Assembly (NCBI GenBank): GCA_030678995.1
Contig: JAUXTQ010000004.1
Location: 1 to 64,000 of the forward strand
DNA: 64,000 nucleotides
Source: Caulobacter sp.
GTDB lineage: Bacteria; Pseudomonadota; Alphaproteobacteria; Caulobacterales; Caulobacteraceae
Direction: 5' to 3'
Position 1 is the stretch's first letter. Every line of letters begins with the position of its first letter. The notes beneath the pieces are model-generated. The model was given only the letters and a program-made list of their open reading frames with translations. It made no database searches and was not told the origin of the DNA. Positions 50,075 through 58,803 of the stretch are shown piece by piece. The translations under genes and the position numbers were made by a program.

Positions 50075-50842
50075 TCAGAGGACGCCCAGCATCTCCGCGA
50101 CGAGTGGGTGGCGGACGATGTCGCAGTCGTTAAGTCGGACCACGGCGATGTTCGGCAGCGCCTCGAAGCGGTCGGCCACGTCGCCCAGGCCCGAGAGTCC
50201 GGTCAGCAGGTCGGACTGATTGGGGTCACCCGTCACCACCATGGTCGAATGCCAGCCCAGGCGGGTCAGCAGCATCTTCAGCTGGCCGTAGGTGCAGTTC
50301 TGGGCCTCGTCGATGACCACGAAGGCGTTGTTCAGCGTCCGGCCGCGCATGTAGCCAACCGGGGCGATCTCGATGGCCCCCTCGGCGATCAGGGCCCGCA
50401 CCCGCTTCATCGACAGCCGGTCCGACAGGGCGTCGTAGAGCGGCCTAAGGTAGGGGGCCAGCTTGTCCTCCATGTCGCCGGGCAGGTAGCCGATGGACTC
50501 GCCGGCCTCCACCGCCGGGCGCGACAGCACGATCTTGGCCACCTTGCCGGCCTCAAGGGCCTCAACGGCCTTGGCGATGGCGATATAGGTCTTGCCGGTG
50601 CCGGCGGGGCCGAGCGCCAACACCAGGCTCTTGGCGTCGATGGCGCTCATCAGGTCGGCCTGGCCGTCGGATTTTGGTTTTATTGTCTTCAGGTACCCCT
50701 GCTCGCGATCCTCATCCCGACCGAGCGGAGACCAGCCATTGCCCACCGGCAGGCGGCGAACCTTGCCGCCGTCGTCGTTGTGGAACTGGGCCTGATCGAA
50801 TGCGCCTTCGCGCACGGTCCGCTTCAGGGCACGCTTGGTCAT
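50075..50842 (-). CDS. phoH: PhoH family ATPase
   Basis: A 255-residue protein. Walker A is ALGPAGTGKTYIA, Walker B is AFVVIDEAQNCT, and VTGDPNQSDL follows, the PhoH core related to helicases. The N-terminus has a short basic region (TKRALKRTVREG). It is linked to RNA metabolism in other bacteria. A terminator-like hairpin lies 24 bases upstream of its start on the same strand. Confidence 0.93.
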   Translation of the reverse strand: MTKRALKRTVREGAFDQAQFHNDDGGKVRRLPVGNGWSPLGRDEDREQGYLKTIKPKSDGQADLMSAIDAKSLVLALGPAGTGKTYIAIAKAVEALEAGKVAKIVLSRPAVEAGESIGYLPGDMEDKLAPYLRPLYDALSDRLSMKRVRALIAEGAIEIAPVGYMRGRTLNNAFVVIDEAQNCTYGQLKMLLTRLGWHSTMVVTGDPNQSDLLTGLSGLGDVADRFEALPNIAVVRLNDCDIVRHPLVAEMLGVL

Positions 50843-50865
50843 TTAGGAGCCTCCACTGGGGCAAG

Positions 50866-50897
50866 AAAAAAGGGCGTAGCCGCAGCGGCTCGCCCTT
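50866..50897 (-). terminator. Hairpin with U-run in the phoH leader (attenuator or sRNA end)
   Basis: On the minus strand, AAGGGCG-AGCCG pairs with CGGCT-A-CGCCCTT and is followed by six T. It ends 24 bases before the phoH ATG and reads in the same direction. It can therefore stop transcription before phoH. Confidence 0.7.
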
Positions 50898-51090
50898 GGT
50901 TCGTGGTGACGGATGAGGTAGCGCGTGCGCGGCCCGGCGGCTCGCTGAAGCATCGCGAAGCTGGCGGCGCCCAATGACGCCGGAACACAATACGCGGCAC
51001 CCGGTTCTCCGTCGTCAGGAGACCACGGACGAATGTCCGCGGCGGGATGCGAAGGGACTGGCGCCCCCTCGAATCGCCCGACTAGGATGA
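50898..51090 (-). ncRNA. Candidate structured leader RNA or small RNA upstream of phoH
   Basis: About 190 bases without a gene, rich in hairpins on the minus strand, for example CCGCGGAC-ATTC-GTCCGTGG and TCTCC-7 bases-GGAGA. They are followed by the U-run terminator at 50866. A TTGATT-like -35 box lies near 51110-51120. It may be an independent small RNA or a long regulated leader. No Rfam family is recognised by eye. Confidence 0.35.
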
Positions 51091-51150
51091 TGCTAACTTG
51101 GTTTCGGACCGGTTAATCAAGCCACTATCTCAAATATACGGGGCCTACGG

Positions 51151-51678
51151 ATGACTGTTTATGCTTTGGGCGCCTTGGCGCCACAGGTGCCTTCTGAAGA
51201 CGAATACTGGATAGCCCCGACCGCGTCCGTGATCGGCGATGTGATTCTCAAGAAAAACGCCAGCATCTGGTGGGGCGCAGTGGCTAGAGGCGACACCGAT
51301 ACGCTGACCATCGGCGAAAACAGCAACGTCCAGGACGGTTCTGTGCTTCACGCCGACCATGGCATGCCGTTGGTCATCGGGGCGAACGTGACCGTTGGTC
51401 ACATGGTGATGCTTCACGGCTGCACCATCGGCGACAACAGTTTGATCGGCATCGGCTCGATCGTGCTCAACGGCGCGAAGATTGGCCGCAACTGTCTTAT
51501 CGGGGCCGGCGCGCTGATTCCCGAGGGCAGGGAGATCCCCGACAACAGCCTGGTCATGGGCGCCCCCGGCAAGGTCATCCGCGAGGTCGGTGAACAGCAG
51601 GCGTTGGTCCTGAAGGCCTCGGCGCTGCACTATGTCGAGAACTGGAAGCGGTTCCGGCGGGATCTGACGGCGCGGTGA
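51151..51678 (+). CDS. Gamma-carbonic anhydrase family protein
   Basis: A 175-residue hexapeptide-repeat protein ([26 protein letters not shown]). The metal-binding His are in [10 protein letters not shown] and [10 protein letters not shown], and the end is the helix [18 protein letters not shown]. Related to YrdA/PaaY proteins with zinc or iron at the trimer interface. Enzyme activity is not certain for these members. Confidence 0.92.
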   Translation: MTVYALGALAPQVPSEDEYWIAPTASVIGDVILKKNASIWWGAVARGDTDTLTIGENSNVQDGSVLHADHGMPLVIGANVTVGHMVMLHGCTIGDNSLIGIGSIVLNGAKIGRNCLIGAGALIPEGREIPDNSLVMGAPGKVIREVGEQQALVLKASALHYVENWKRFRRDLTAR

Positions 51679-51687
51679 GAGCGAGGG

Positions 51688-51820
51688 GACATGTATCCAG
51701 CCATCGGCCGGTACGTGTCCCCCAATGGCTTGACGGACCATAAGGAAGGCTCGCGAAGGTCGAGCCTCAACATTGGGGGACACGTCCCGGCTTCGCCGGA
51801 TGCATGTCCCCAGGAGGAGC
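51688..51820. repeat. Pair of hyphenated GGGGACA hairpins
   Basis: Two imperfect hairpins with GGGGACA...TGTCCCC ends: about 51684-51721 and 51776-51811. They are of the same class as the palindromes at 52605 and 57675. They are dispersed intergenic repeats. Confidence 0.65.
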
Positions 51821-51825
51821 GCCAA

Positions 51826-52605
51826 ATGGCCTACGAGTTCATCACGGTCGACCGCGAGGGGCCGGTCACCATCTTCACCCTCAACCGGCCGGAGGTGATG
51901 AACGCCCTCCATTCGCCGATGCATTTCGAGCTGGACGAGGCGTTCAACGCCTTCGCCGCCGACCCCGAGCAGTGGGTCGGCATCGTCACCGGCGCGGGCG
52001 AGCGGGCCTTCTCGGCCGGCAATGACCTCAAGCACCAGGCCATGGGCGGCAAGATGGGCAGTCCGCCGTCGGGCTTCGCCGGCCTGACCAGCCGCTTTGA
52101 CCTGGACAAGCCGCTGATCGCGGCGGTCAACGGGGTGGCCATGGGCGGCGGGTTCGAGATCGCCCTGGCCTGCGACCTGATCATCGCCGCCGAGACGGCG
52201 CTGTTCGCCCTGCCCGAGCCGAAGGTCGGCCTGGCGGCCCTGGCCGGCGGCCTGCACCGCCTGCCGCGGCAGATCGGGCTCAAGCGGGCCATGGGCATGA
52301 TCCTGACCGCCCGGCGGGTGCCGGCGGCCGAGGGTCAGGCCCTGGGCTTCGTCAACGCCGTGGTCCCCGCCGCCGACCTGATGGCCGAGGCGCGCAAGTG
52401 GGCGCAGATGATCTGCGAGTGCAGCCCGATGTCGATCCGGGCGAGCAAGCAGGCGGTGATGCAGGGCCTCGAACAGACCCTGCCCGAGGCCATCGGCGGC
52501 CAGTTCAAGTTCCCGGCTGTGGGGGCGTTGTTCCAGTCCGAGGACTTCCGGGAAGGCCCGATGGCCTTCGCGCAGAAACGTCCGCCGGTGTGGAAGGGGC
52601 GTTAG
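51826..52605 (+). CDS. Enoyl-CoA hydratase/isomerase family protein
   Basis: A 259-residue crotonase with AGGAGG upstream of the ATG at 51826. The oxyanion-hole segments are SAGNDLKHQAMG and VAMGGGFEIALACD. Both acidic positions are present (GGGFE and FALPEPKVG). Substrate is not evident. An upstream frame start at 51691 is inside the repeat region and not real. Confidence 0.9.
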   Translation: MAYEFITVDREGPVTIFTLNRPEVMNALHSPMHFELDEAFNAFAADPEQWVGIVTGAGERAFSAGNDLKHQAMGGKMGSPPSGFAGLTSRFDLDKPLIAAVNGVAMGGGFEIALACDLIIAAETALFALPEPKVGLAALAGGLHRLPRQIGLKRAMGMILTARRVPAAEGQALGFVNAVVPAADLMAEARKWAQMICECSPMSIRASKQAVMQGLEQTLPEAIGGQFKFPAVGALFQSEDFREGPMAFAQKRPPVWKGR

Positions 52606-52630
52606 GGACAGACACCGGGGTGTCTGTCCC
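52605..52630. terminator. Perfect 12-bp-arm palindrome between convergent genes
   Basis: GGGACAGACACC, 2 bases, then its exact complement, starting with the last base of the crotonase stop codon. It lies between convergent genes, so it may end transcription from both sides. No T-run follows, so it may instead be a dispersed repeat of the GGGACA class. Confidence 0.55.
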
Positions 52631-52638
52631 GATCGTCG

Positions 52639-54099
52639 CTACGCCCCGACGCCCTGGGTCGCTCCGCCGCCGCCACGATTGCGGTTGCGGTTGCGGGGCT
52701 TCTTGCGCTTGGGGGGAGCATCCCCCGCCGCGCCGACGACCAGCGGCTCATAGCCGGCCGGGCGGTGACGGGCGCGCTGGCCGCGGTCGGGCTGGGCCTT
52801 GCCGGCGGCGTCGAGCGCCTGCGGCTTGCGCTTCTGCTGATTGCCACGGCCGTTGGCCGCACGCGGGTCGCGGAAGGGCTTTTCCGGCTCGATCGAGGCC
52901 ATGGCGGCGTGCGCCTGGGCCAGGCCCCGGTCGTTGCGGCGATCCCAGGCCGGGATCGTCTGGCGGGTGACCTTCTGGATGTCGCGCAGCAGGTTGCGCT
53001 CGTCGTCGGCCACCAGCGAGATGGCCGAACCGCCGGCGCCGGCGCGGGCGGTCCGCCCGATGCGGTGGACATAAGCCTCCGGCACGTTGGGCAGCTCGAA
53101 CTGGATGACGTGGCTGACCCCGTCCACATCGATGCCGCGGGCGGCGATGTCGGTGGCCACGAGGGCGCGCATTTCGCCGGCCTTGAACTGGGCGAGCGCC
53201 TTTTCACGCTGGCCCTGGCTCTTGTCGCCGTGGATCGAGGCGGCCTCGACGCCGATGGCGGCCAGGCCCTTGGCGACGCGGTCGGCGCCGCGCTTGGTGC
53301 GGGTGAACACCAGCACGCGCTTCATCGCGCTGTCGTCGAACAGCTCGGCCAGCAGCACGCGCTTGCGCGCGCTTTCGATGAACAGGACCTTCTGGTCGAT
53401 CTTCTCGACGGTGGTCGCCGAGGGCGTCACCGAGACCTTCGAGGGGTTGGGGTTCAGCAGTTCGGCGGCCAGCTTCTCGATTTCCGAGGGCATGGTGGCC
53501 GAGAAGAACAGGTTCTGGCGCACCCGCGGCAGGGTCTTGGCGATGCGACGGATCGGCATCACGAAGCCCATGTCGAGCATCTGGTCGGCCTCGTCGAGGA
53601 CGAACACCTCGACCTCACTGAGGTTGGCGACCTTCTCCTGGATGTGGTCGATCAGGCGGCCGGGGGTGGCCACCAGCACGTCGACGCCGCCGGCGAGGGC
53701 GCGGACCTGGGGTCCGTACTTCACGCCGCCGAACACGACCTGGACGGTCATGCCCATGCCGGCGCCGTAGGTCTTGAAGCTCTCGGCGATCTGGGTGGCC
53801 AGTTCACGGGTCGGCGACAGGACCAGGCAGCGGCAGCCGCGGCGCGGGGCCGGACGGCGGTTGGCGGCCAGGCGGTGCAGGATGGGCAGGGCGAAGGCGG
53901 CGGTCTTGCCGGTGCCGGTCTGGGCGATGCCCAGCACGTCCTTGCCGTCCATCACCAGCGGAATCGCCTGCGACTGGATCGGGGTGGGGGTGGTGTAGCC
54001 CTCGGCGGCCAGCGCGGAGAGCAGCGGCTTGGCGAGGCCAAGCGAAGCAAAATTGGTCAAGCGTAGTCTTTCGGTATGCGACGCGAACCGCACGGCCAT
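52639..54099 (-). CDS. DEAD-box RNA helicase (RhlE-like)
   Basis: A 486-residue protein with the full DEAD-box motif set: Q motif FASLGLAKPLL with TPTPIQSQAI, AQTGTGKT (I), PTRELATQ (Ia), TPGRL (Ib), VLDEADQML (II), SATMP (III), VFTRTKRG (IV), DIAARGIDVD (V) and HRIGRTARAG (VI). The C-terminal 130 residues are basic and low-complexity (KRKKPRNRNRNRGGGG). A TTG at 54060 (TNFASLGLAK) is a possible alternative start; I keep the ATG at 54099. Confidence 0.93.
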   Translation of the reverse strand: MAVRFASHTERLRLTNFASLGLAKPLLSALAAEGYTTPTPIQSQAIPLVMDGKDVLGIAQTGTGKTAAFALPILHRLAANRRPAPRRGCRCLVLSPTRELATQIAESFKTYGAGMGMTVQVVFGGVKYGPQVRALAGGVDVLVATPGRLIDHIQEKVANLSEVEVFVLDEADQMLDMGFVMPIRRIAKTLPRVRQNLFFSATMPSEIEKLAAELLNPNPSKVSVTPSATTVEKIDQKVLFIESARKRVLLAELFDDSAMKRVLVFTRTKRGADRVAKGLAAIGVEAASIHGDKSQGQREKALAQFKAGEMRALVATDIAARGIDVDGVSHVIQFELPNVPEAYVHRIGRTARAGAGGSAISLVADDERNLLRDIQKVTRQTIPAWDRRNDRGLAQAHAAMASIEPEKPFRDPRAANGRGNQQKRKPQALDAAGKAQPDRGQRARHRPAGYEPLVVGAAGDAPPKRKKPRNRNRNRGGGGATQGVGA

Positions 54100-54302
54100 C
54101 GGGCCTGCGGTCGGAAGCGGGGTCAGTTTGGGAAACGCCCCGCGTATGGCGTCACTATGGGGAGGATCGGTATCAGGGCCCAGGCGGAACGTCTCTGTTC
54201 CATACGCGGCCGGGCCCGACCGATAGCGCGGAATGCTCCGCGACGAGGGTCATGTGGCAGTGCAGCATGGGAAAGTCAAGGAAATAGACTTCTCCGCCGC
54301 GC

Positions 54303-54767
54303 TCAGCTCATTTTCGATTTCCCCTCGGCGAAGCGGCAGGTGAGGGCCTCCAGCCGATAGTTCAGCGTCTGGTCGAGGAAGCTGTAGGTCCAGTAGTAGG
54401 TCTCGGCCTCGACGACCTTGCCGGCGGCGTCGGCAGCGATCCCGCGATCGGTCTTCAGTCGTTCGATTGCCAGATCATGGTAGCGACGGCCCAGCGCCCT
54501 CTGCTCCGCCACGGCCGGCTCTCCACCGTCCTCCAGCCTCAGCTCCTGAACCCCGTGCATGGCCGAGCAGTAGGTCAGCACCTGCCACCAGGCCGAACCG
54601 TTCCAGATAGAGGCAGGCGCGGGCAGGTCGGCGGCCTTCTTGTCCGCCGGCGTAGCCGGAGCACGGACGTAGCCGGTCGCCTTGAAGACATCGATATTGA
54701 CGTTGGCCGGTTCCGCGACGGCGGCAGAGGCGAACAGGCTCAGTGCCAAGGCTGCCGAGAACTTCAT
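54303..54767 (-). CDS. Secreted protein, unknown
   Basis: A 154-residue protein from the ATG at 54767, with GAGGAG upstream and a signal peptide (MKFSAALALSLFASAAVAEP). The mature part has two cysteines (TYCSAMHG, ALTCRFAEG) and a helical region (EQRALGRRYHDLAIERLKTDRG). Probably periplasmic. Earlier starts to 54881 add random sequence. Confidence 0.75.
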   Translation of the reverse strand: MKFSAALALSLFASAAVAEPANVNIDVFKATGYVRAPATPADKKAADLPAPASIWNGSAWWQVLTYCSAMHGVQELRLEDGGEPAVAEQRALGRRYHDLAIERLKTDRGIAADAAGKVVEAETYYWTYSFLDQTLNYRLEALTCRFAEGKSKMS

Positions 54768-55310
54768 CTTGGTTGCTCCTCTAACAGTGGTGATAGAAGC
54801 GGCCCCGGCATATCCGTGCATCCCCGGTTTGGGGGGATGCCCGAAATGGGAATGCGCACTCGCTACCACCCCAAAAACCACCCCTTCATCTCATGCCGAG
54901 ACGATCGCCGGACGGTCCGGGTCACTCAAGGCCGCTTCGCGTCGCGGAGCGATGGGCCGGAGGCCCAGCCTTGACTGACCCGGACCGTCCGGCACGCATG
55001 GCCTGCATGAGATCAAGGGCGCGCTCCCTTCCCCCTTGATGGGGGAAGGGCCGGGGATGGGGGTGCTCCGGCGGCGCCGAGTGGCCGCGGACCACGTGAC
55101 GGCCGTCAACCTGGACCGAGCTTCTTTCCGATACGCCGTGTCACCCCCATCCCAACCCTTCCCCCCTCCAAGGGGAAGGGCTTTGTGAGGTGGCCGAACA
55201 CCGTTCCCTCAACATGAACGATCGGTAACCATCGCTCTCCAAACCGGTTCAGGAACGGCCGCGCAGTCTCAGGCCTGCGAAATCCTTCGCGGGGCTAAAG
55301 GAGACTTACA
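54768..55310. repeat. Non-coding region with a long inverted repeat
   Basis: Perfect 18-bp arms (GCCGGACGGTCCGGGTCA at 54907-54924 and its complement at 54976-54993) enclose a second set of CAAGGC/GCCTTG arms. Further along are CTTCCCCC/GGGGGAAG-type short repeats near 55030-55180 as seen in many Caulobacteraceae. AAGGAG near 55300 is the ribosome site of the next gene. Confidence 0.7.
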
Positions 55311-55889
55311 ATGTTCAGGACCACCGTTTCAGTCGCCAGCGTCATCGCCACGGTTTCCATCGCGGCATCCGCCATGGCCGGGCCGATCACGCCCAGGACC
55401 TACCAGCCGGCGCCGGCGCTTCCCGCCGGGGCGACCTTGCCGGGCTTCACGCTCCCCTGCGTGGTCGATCCGGCAATCGCCAGCGTCACCCTGACCAAGG
55501 GCGCCCGGCGCGGCGAGGTGCGGATCAGCTACGTCATCACCAACGCCGGCTCCTCGGCCTGGCGGTCGGGCGCCAACCAGCAGGGCGTCCACCTGCGGGC
55601 GGTCAACGGCAACACCGGCGGGGTGTTCGCCAGCGACCGCGCCCTCACCGGGGCCGCCGCCGCCGGCGCGGTCATGCAGCGCTTCACCACCCCGATGATC
55701 CGCAATGCCTTCGACGACTTCGAGTTCGGCGGCCATGTGGAGCTGGCGGTGACCTACGATCCCGACATCCTCATCGACGGCAACCGCTGCAACGACGACG
55801 CCAATGCGGGTAACAACATCCTCCGCATCGAGAACGGCGACATTCTCGCCTTCATGAACGGCGCGGCGACGTCCCGGACCTTCCGCTGA
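55311..55889 (+). CDS. Secreted protein, CARDB-like
   Basis: A 192-residue protein with a signal peptide (cleavage near AMAGP, residue 23). The mature part looks like an Ig-like/CARDB fold: IASVTLTKGARRGEVRISYVITNAGSSAWRSG, and DDDANAGNNILRIENG with a D-x-N-x-G-NN pattern common in CARDB domains. It is probably periplasmic or surface. AAGGAG is the ribosome site. Confidence 0.75.
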   Translation: MFRTTVSVASVIATVSIAASAMAGPITPRTYQPAPALPAGATLPGFTLPCVVDPAIASVTLTKGARRGEVRISYVITNAGSSAWRSGANQQGVHLRAVNGNTGGVFASDRALTGAAAAGAVMQRFTTPMIRNAFDDFEFGGHVELAVTYDPDILIDGNRCNDDANAGNNILRIENGDILAFMNGAATSRTFR

Positions 55890-55915
55890 CCTCGCGGCCA
55901 TCGTGACGACGAGAG

Positions 55916-55941
55916 GGGAGGGCTTCACGGCCCTCCCTTTT
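55916..55941 (+). terminator. Intrinsic terminator after the CARDB-like gene
   Basis: GGGAGGGC, six bases, GCCCTCCC, then TTTT. It lies 27 bases after the stop and fits a Rho-independent terminator. Confidence 0.85.
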
Positions 55942-56010
55942 CTCGTTGCCCAAACCTGACGGGGGCGTCACTAATCCTGATCAACGATAACCTGCCCCGG
56001 AGAACGCCAG

Positions 56011-57666
56011 GTGGCCGCACGCTACGACTACATCATCATCGGCGCCGGCTCGGCGGGCTGCGTACTGGCCAATCGCCTGACCGAGGACGGGACGACCAGG
56101 GTCCTGCTGCTGGAAGCCGGCGGCAAGGACAACTCGATCCTGGTCAAGATGCCCGCGGGGGTGGGTCAGCTTATTAAAGACAAGGGCGTATATAACTGGG
56201 GCTTCTGGACCGAGGAGGAGCCCAACCTCAACAACCGCAAGCTCTGGTGGCCGCGCGGCAAGGGCTGGGGCGGGTCGTCCTCGATCAACGGCATGATCTA
56301 CATCCGCGGTCACGCCCGGGACTATGACCAGTGGCGCCAGATGGGCCTGACCGGCTGGGGCTATGCCGACGTGCTGCCCTACTTCAAGCGCTCGGAAGGC
56401 TTCGAGGGCGGCGAGGACGCCTGGCACGGCGGCGACGGCCCGCTGCATGTCCAGAAGGCCCCCACCCCCAACCCGATCTACAAGGCCGCGATCGATGCGG
56501 GGGGCCAGGCCGGCCACCTGACCACCAGGGATTTCAACGGCTTCCAGCAGGAAGGCTGGGGCCCCTACCAGATGACCATCAAGGACGGGGAACGCTGGAG
56601 CGCGGCCAAGGCCTATCTCCATCCCGCCCTCAAGCGCCCGAACCTGACCTGCGAGACCGGCGCGCGGACCAGCCGCATCGTCATCGAGGGCGGCCGGGCG
56701 GTGGGCGTCGACTATATCCAGAACGGCATGTCCGTGACCGCCCGCGCGGACGCCGAGGTGCTGCTGTGCGCCGGCGCCGTGCAGTCGCCGCAGATCCTCC
56801 AGCTGTCGGGCATCGGCGCGCCGGACGACCTGACCCCGCACGGCATCAGGGTGAAGCACGAGCTGAAGGGCGTCGGCCAGAACCTGCAGGATCACCTGGA
56901 TGCCTGCCTGTCCTGGGAATGCCCCCAGCCGATCACCGCCTATTCGATGACCAAGGGCCTCAAGACCCTGGCCACGGGGCTGAACTATCTGCTGTTCAAA
57001 CAGGGCAACGGCCGCCAGCAGATGCTCGAATCGGGCGCCTTCCTGCGTTCGCGACCCGATCTCGACCGGCCCGACCTGCAATTCCACACCGTGCTGGCGA
57101 TCATGCAGGACCACGGCAAGACCGCGATCCAGAAGGACGGCTTCACCTTCCACGTCTGCCAGCTGCGGCCGGAAAGCCGGGGCAAGGTCGGGCTGCGGTC
57201 GGCCGATCCCAATGACGATCCGACCATCTTCGCCAACTACCTGGCCGCGGAGGAAGACCGCCGGGCCATGCGCGAGGGGGTCCGCATCGCCCGCGACGTG
57301 GCCTCCCAGTCGGCCCTGGACCCTTACCGCACCTCGGAATACGCCCCCGGCGCCGAGGTGAAGACCGACGACCAGATCGACGCCTGGCTGCGCCAGAAGG
57401 CCGAGACCATCTACCACCCGGTCGGCACCTGCCGCATGGGCGTGGCGGGCGACGCGTTGGCCGTTGTCGACGGCGACCTGAAGGTCATGGGGATCGACGG
57501 TCTGCGGGTCATCGACGCCTCGGTCATGCCCACCCTGATCGGCGGCAACACCAACGCCCCGACCATGATGATCGCCGAGAAGATCGCCGACCTGCTGCGC
57601 GGCAAGGCCGCCCTGGCCCCGCAGGACGCCCCGGTGTTTGACGGCGAGGCGGCGCGGGCGGCGTAG
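56011..57666 (+). CDS. GMC family FAD-dependent oxidoreductase
   Basis: A 551-residue choline dehydrogenase-like enzyme starting at GTG 56011. FAD site YIIIGAGSAGCVLANRL, then GGSSSINGMIYIRGH (signature 1), GAVQSPQILQLSGIG (signature 2), and the catalytic YHPVGTCRMG with the C-terminal GGNTNAPTMMIAEK. The substrate is an alcohol, probably not choline alone. Confidence 0.93.
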   Translation: MAARYDYIIIGAGSAGCVLANRLTEDGTTRVLLLEAGGKDNSILVKMPAGVGQLIKDKGVYNWGFWTEEEPNLNNRKLWWPRGKGWGGSSSINGMIYIRGHARDYDQWRQMGLTGWGYADVLPYFKRSEGFEGGEDAWHGGDGPLHVQKAPTPNPIYKAAIDAGGQAGHLTTRDFNGFQQEGWGPYQMTIKDGERWSAAKAYLHPALKRPNLTCETGARTSRIVIEGGRAVGVDYIQNGMSVTARADAEVLLCAGAVQSPQILQLSGIGAPDDLTPHGIRVKHELKGVGQNLQDHLDACLSWECPQPITAYSMTKGLKTLATGLNYLLFKQGNGRQQMLESGAFLRSRPDLDRPDLQFHTVLAIMQDHGKTAIQKDGFTFHVCQLRPESRGKVGLRSADPNDDPTIFANYLAAEEDRRAMREGVRIARDVASQSALDPYRTSEYAPGAEVKTDDQIDAWLRQKAETIYHPVGTCRMGVAGDALAVVDGDLKVMGIDGLRVIDASVMPTLIGGNTNAPTMMIAEKIADLLRGKAALAPQDAPVFDGEAARAA

Positions 57667-57674
57667 ACCCCGTA

Positions 57675-57714
57675 GGACAGGTTAAGGTGTCCCGTGGGAC
57701 ACCTTAACCTGTCC
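57675..57714. repeat. Perfect palindrome with 19-bp arms
   Basis: Arms 57675-57693 (GGACAGGTTAAGGTGTCCC) and 57696-57714 are exact complements with a 2-base centre. It is between two plus-strand genes, with no T-run. Likely an intergenic repeat. Confidence 0.85.
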
Positions 57715-57731
57715 CTGCCTGGAGCCCTGAC

Positions 57732-58673
57732 ATGGAACACCGCCCCCTCGGCCGTTCGGGCCTTTCGATCGCGCCCCTGATGCTGGGCGGCAACGTGTTC
57801 GGCTGGACGGCGGACGAGCGGACCTCGCACGCCATCCTCGACGCCTTCCTGGCCGGGGGGTTCAACGCCATCGACACGGCCGACGTCTATTCAGCCTGGG
57901 TTCCGGGCAACACCGGCGGCGACTCCGAGAAGGTCATCGGGACCTGGCTCAAGCGGCGCGGCAAGCGCGATGACGTGATCATCGCCACCAAGGTGGGCAT
58001 GTGGCCGGCCCAGCCGGGGCTGTCGGCGGCGAATATCGTCTCGGCCTGCGAGGCGTCCCTGAAACGGCTGCAGACCGACTACATCGACCTCTACCAGTCG
58101 CACCGCGACGACCCGGCGACCCCGCAGGACGAGTCGCTCGAGGCCTACGGCAAGCTGGTCCAGGCGGGCAAGGTGCGGGCCATCGGCGCCTCGAACTTCG
58201 AGGCCGAGCGCCTCGGCTCGGCCCTGAGGCTCAGCCGCGAGCGCGCGATGCCGCGCTACGACACCCTGCAGCCGGCCTACAACCTGATGGACCGTGGTGT
58301 CGAAGGGCCGCTTCAGCAGCTGTGTCTCGACGAAAATGTCAGCATTATCAGCTACTACGGCCTGGCCAGTGGCTTCCTGACGGGCAAGTACCGGTCGGTC
58401 GAGGATCTGGGCAAAAGCCCGCGCGGCGGCGGCATGAAGAAGCACCTGGAAGGCGAGAAGGGACCCCGGGTCCTGGCCGCGCTCGACGCGGTGGCGGCCG
58501 AACTGGAAGCCACGCCGGCCCAGGTCGCCCTGGCCTGGGTCATGGCCCGCCCGGCGGTGGCGGCGCCGATCGCCAGCGCCACCAGCCTGGAGCAACTGCG
58601 GGAACTCATGGGCGCCGCGCGCCTCAGCCTCGATCCCGCGCACATCGCCAGGCTGGACGCGGCCTCGGCATGA
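57732..58673 (+). CDS. Aldo/keto reductase
   Basis: A 313-residue protein. The catalytic tetrad is Asp and Tyr in IDTADVYSAW, Lys in IIATKVG and His in LYQSHRDDP. The C-terminal IASATSLEQLRELMGAA holds the NADPH-binding region. Similar to the YajO/Tas type. It follows the GMC oxidoreductase with the palindrome between. Confidence 0.92.
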   Translation: MEHRPLGRSGLSIAPLMLGGNVFGWTADERTSHAILDAFLAGGFNAIDTADVYSAWVPGNTGGDSEKVIGTWLKRRGKRDDVIIATKVGMWPAQPGLSAANIVSACEASLKRLQTDYIDLYQSHRDDPATPQDESLEAYGKLVQAGKVRAIGASNFEAERLGSALRLSRERAMPRYDTLQPAYNLMDRGVEGPLQQLCLDENVSIISYYGLASGFLTGKYRSVEDLGKSPRGGGMKKHLEGEKGPRVLAALDAVAAELEATPAQVALAWVMARPAVAAPIASATSLEQLRELMGAARLSLDPAHIARLDAASA

Positions 58674-58678
58674 AGATG

Positions 58679-58800
58679 CTCCCCATCGGGGGAGCTGTCA
58701 GGCCGTAGGCCTGACAGAGGGGGTCACCCGAAAGCGGAGCGGACTCCCTCCGTCACTGCTTCGCCTCCGGCTACGCAGCGGCACCTCCCCCGATGGGGAG
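58679..58800. repeat. REP-like element with 16-bp inverted ends
   Basis: CTCCCCATCGGGGGAG (58679-58694) and its exact complement (58785-58800) flank a 90-base centre that has its own hairpins (GTCAGGCC-GTA-GGCCTGAC). Elements of this kind are scattered through Caulobacteraceae genomes. It may be a small non-autonomous element. Confidence 0.75.
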
Positions 58801-58803
58801 GAT

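Noticed and set aside
52765-54066. 433-codon plus-strand frame
   Set aside because: Antisense shadow of the DEAD-box helicase gene.
55981-57417. 478-codon minus-strand frame
   Set aside because: Antisense shadow of the GMC oxidoreductase gene.
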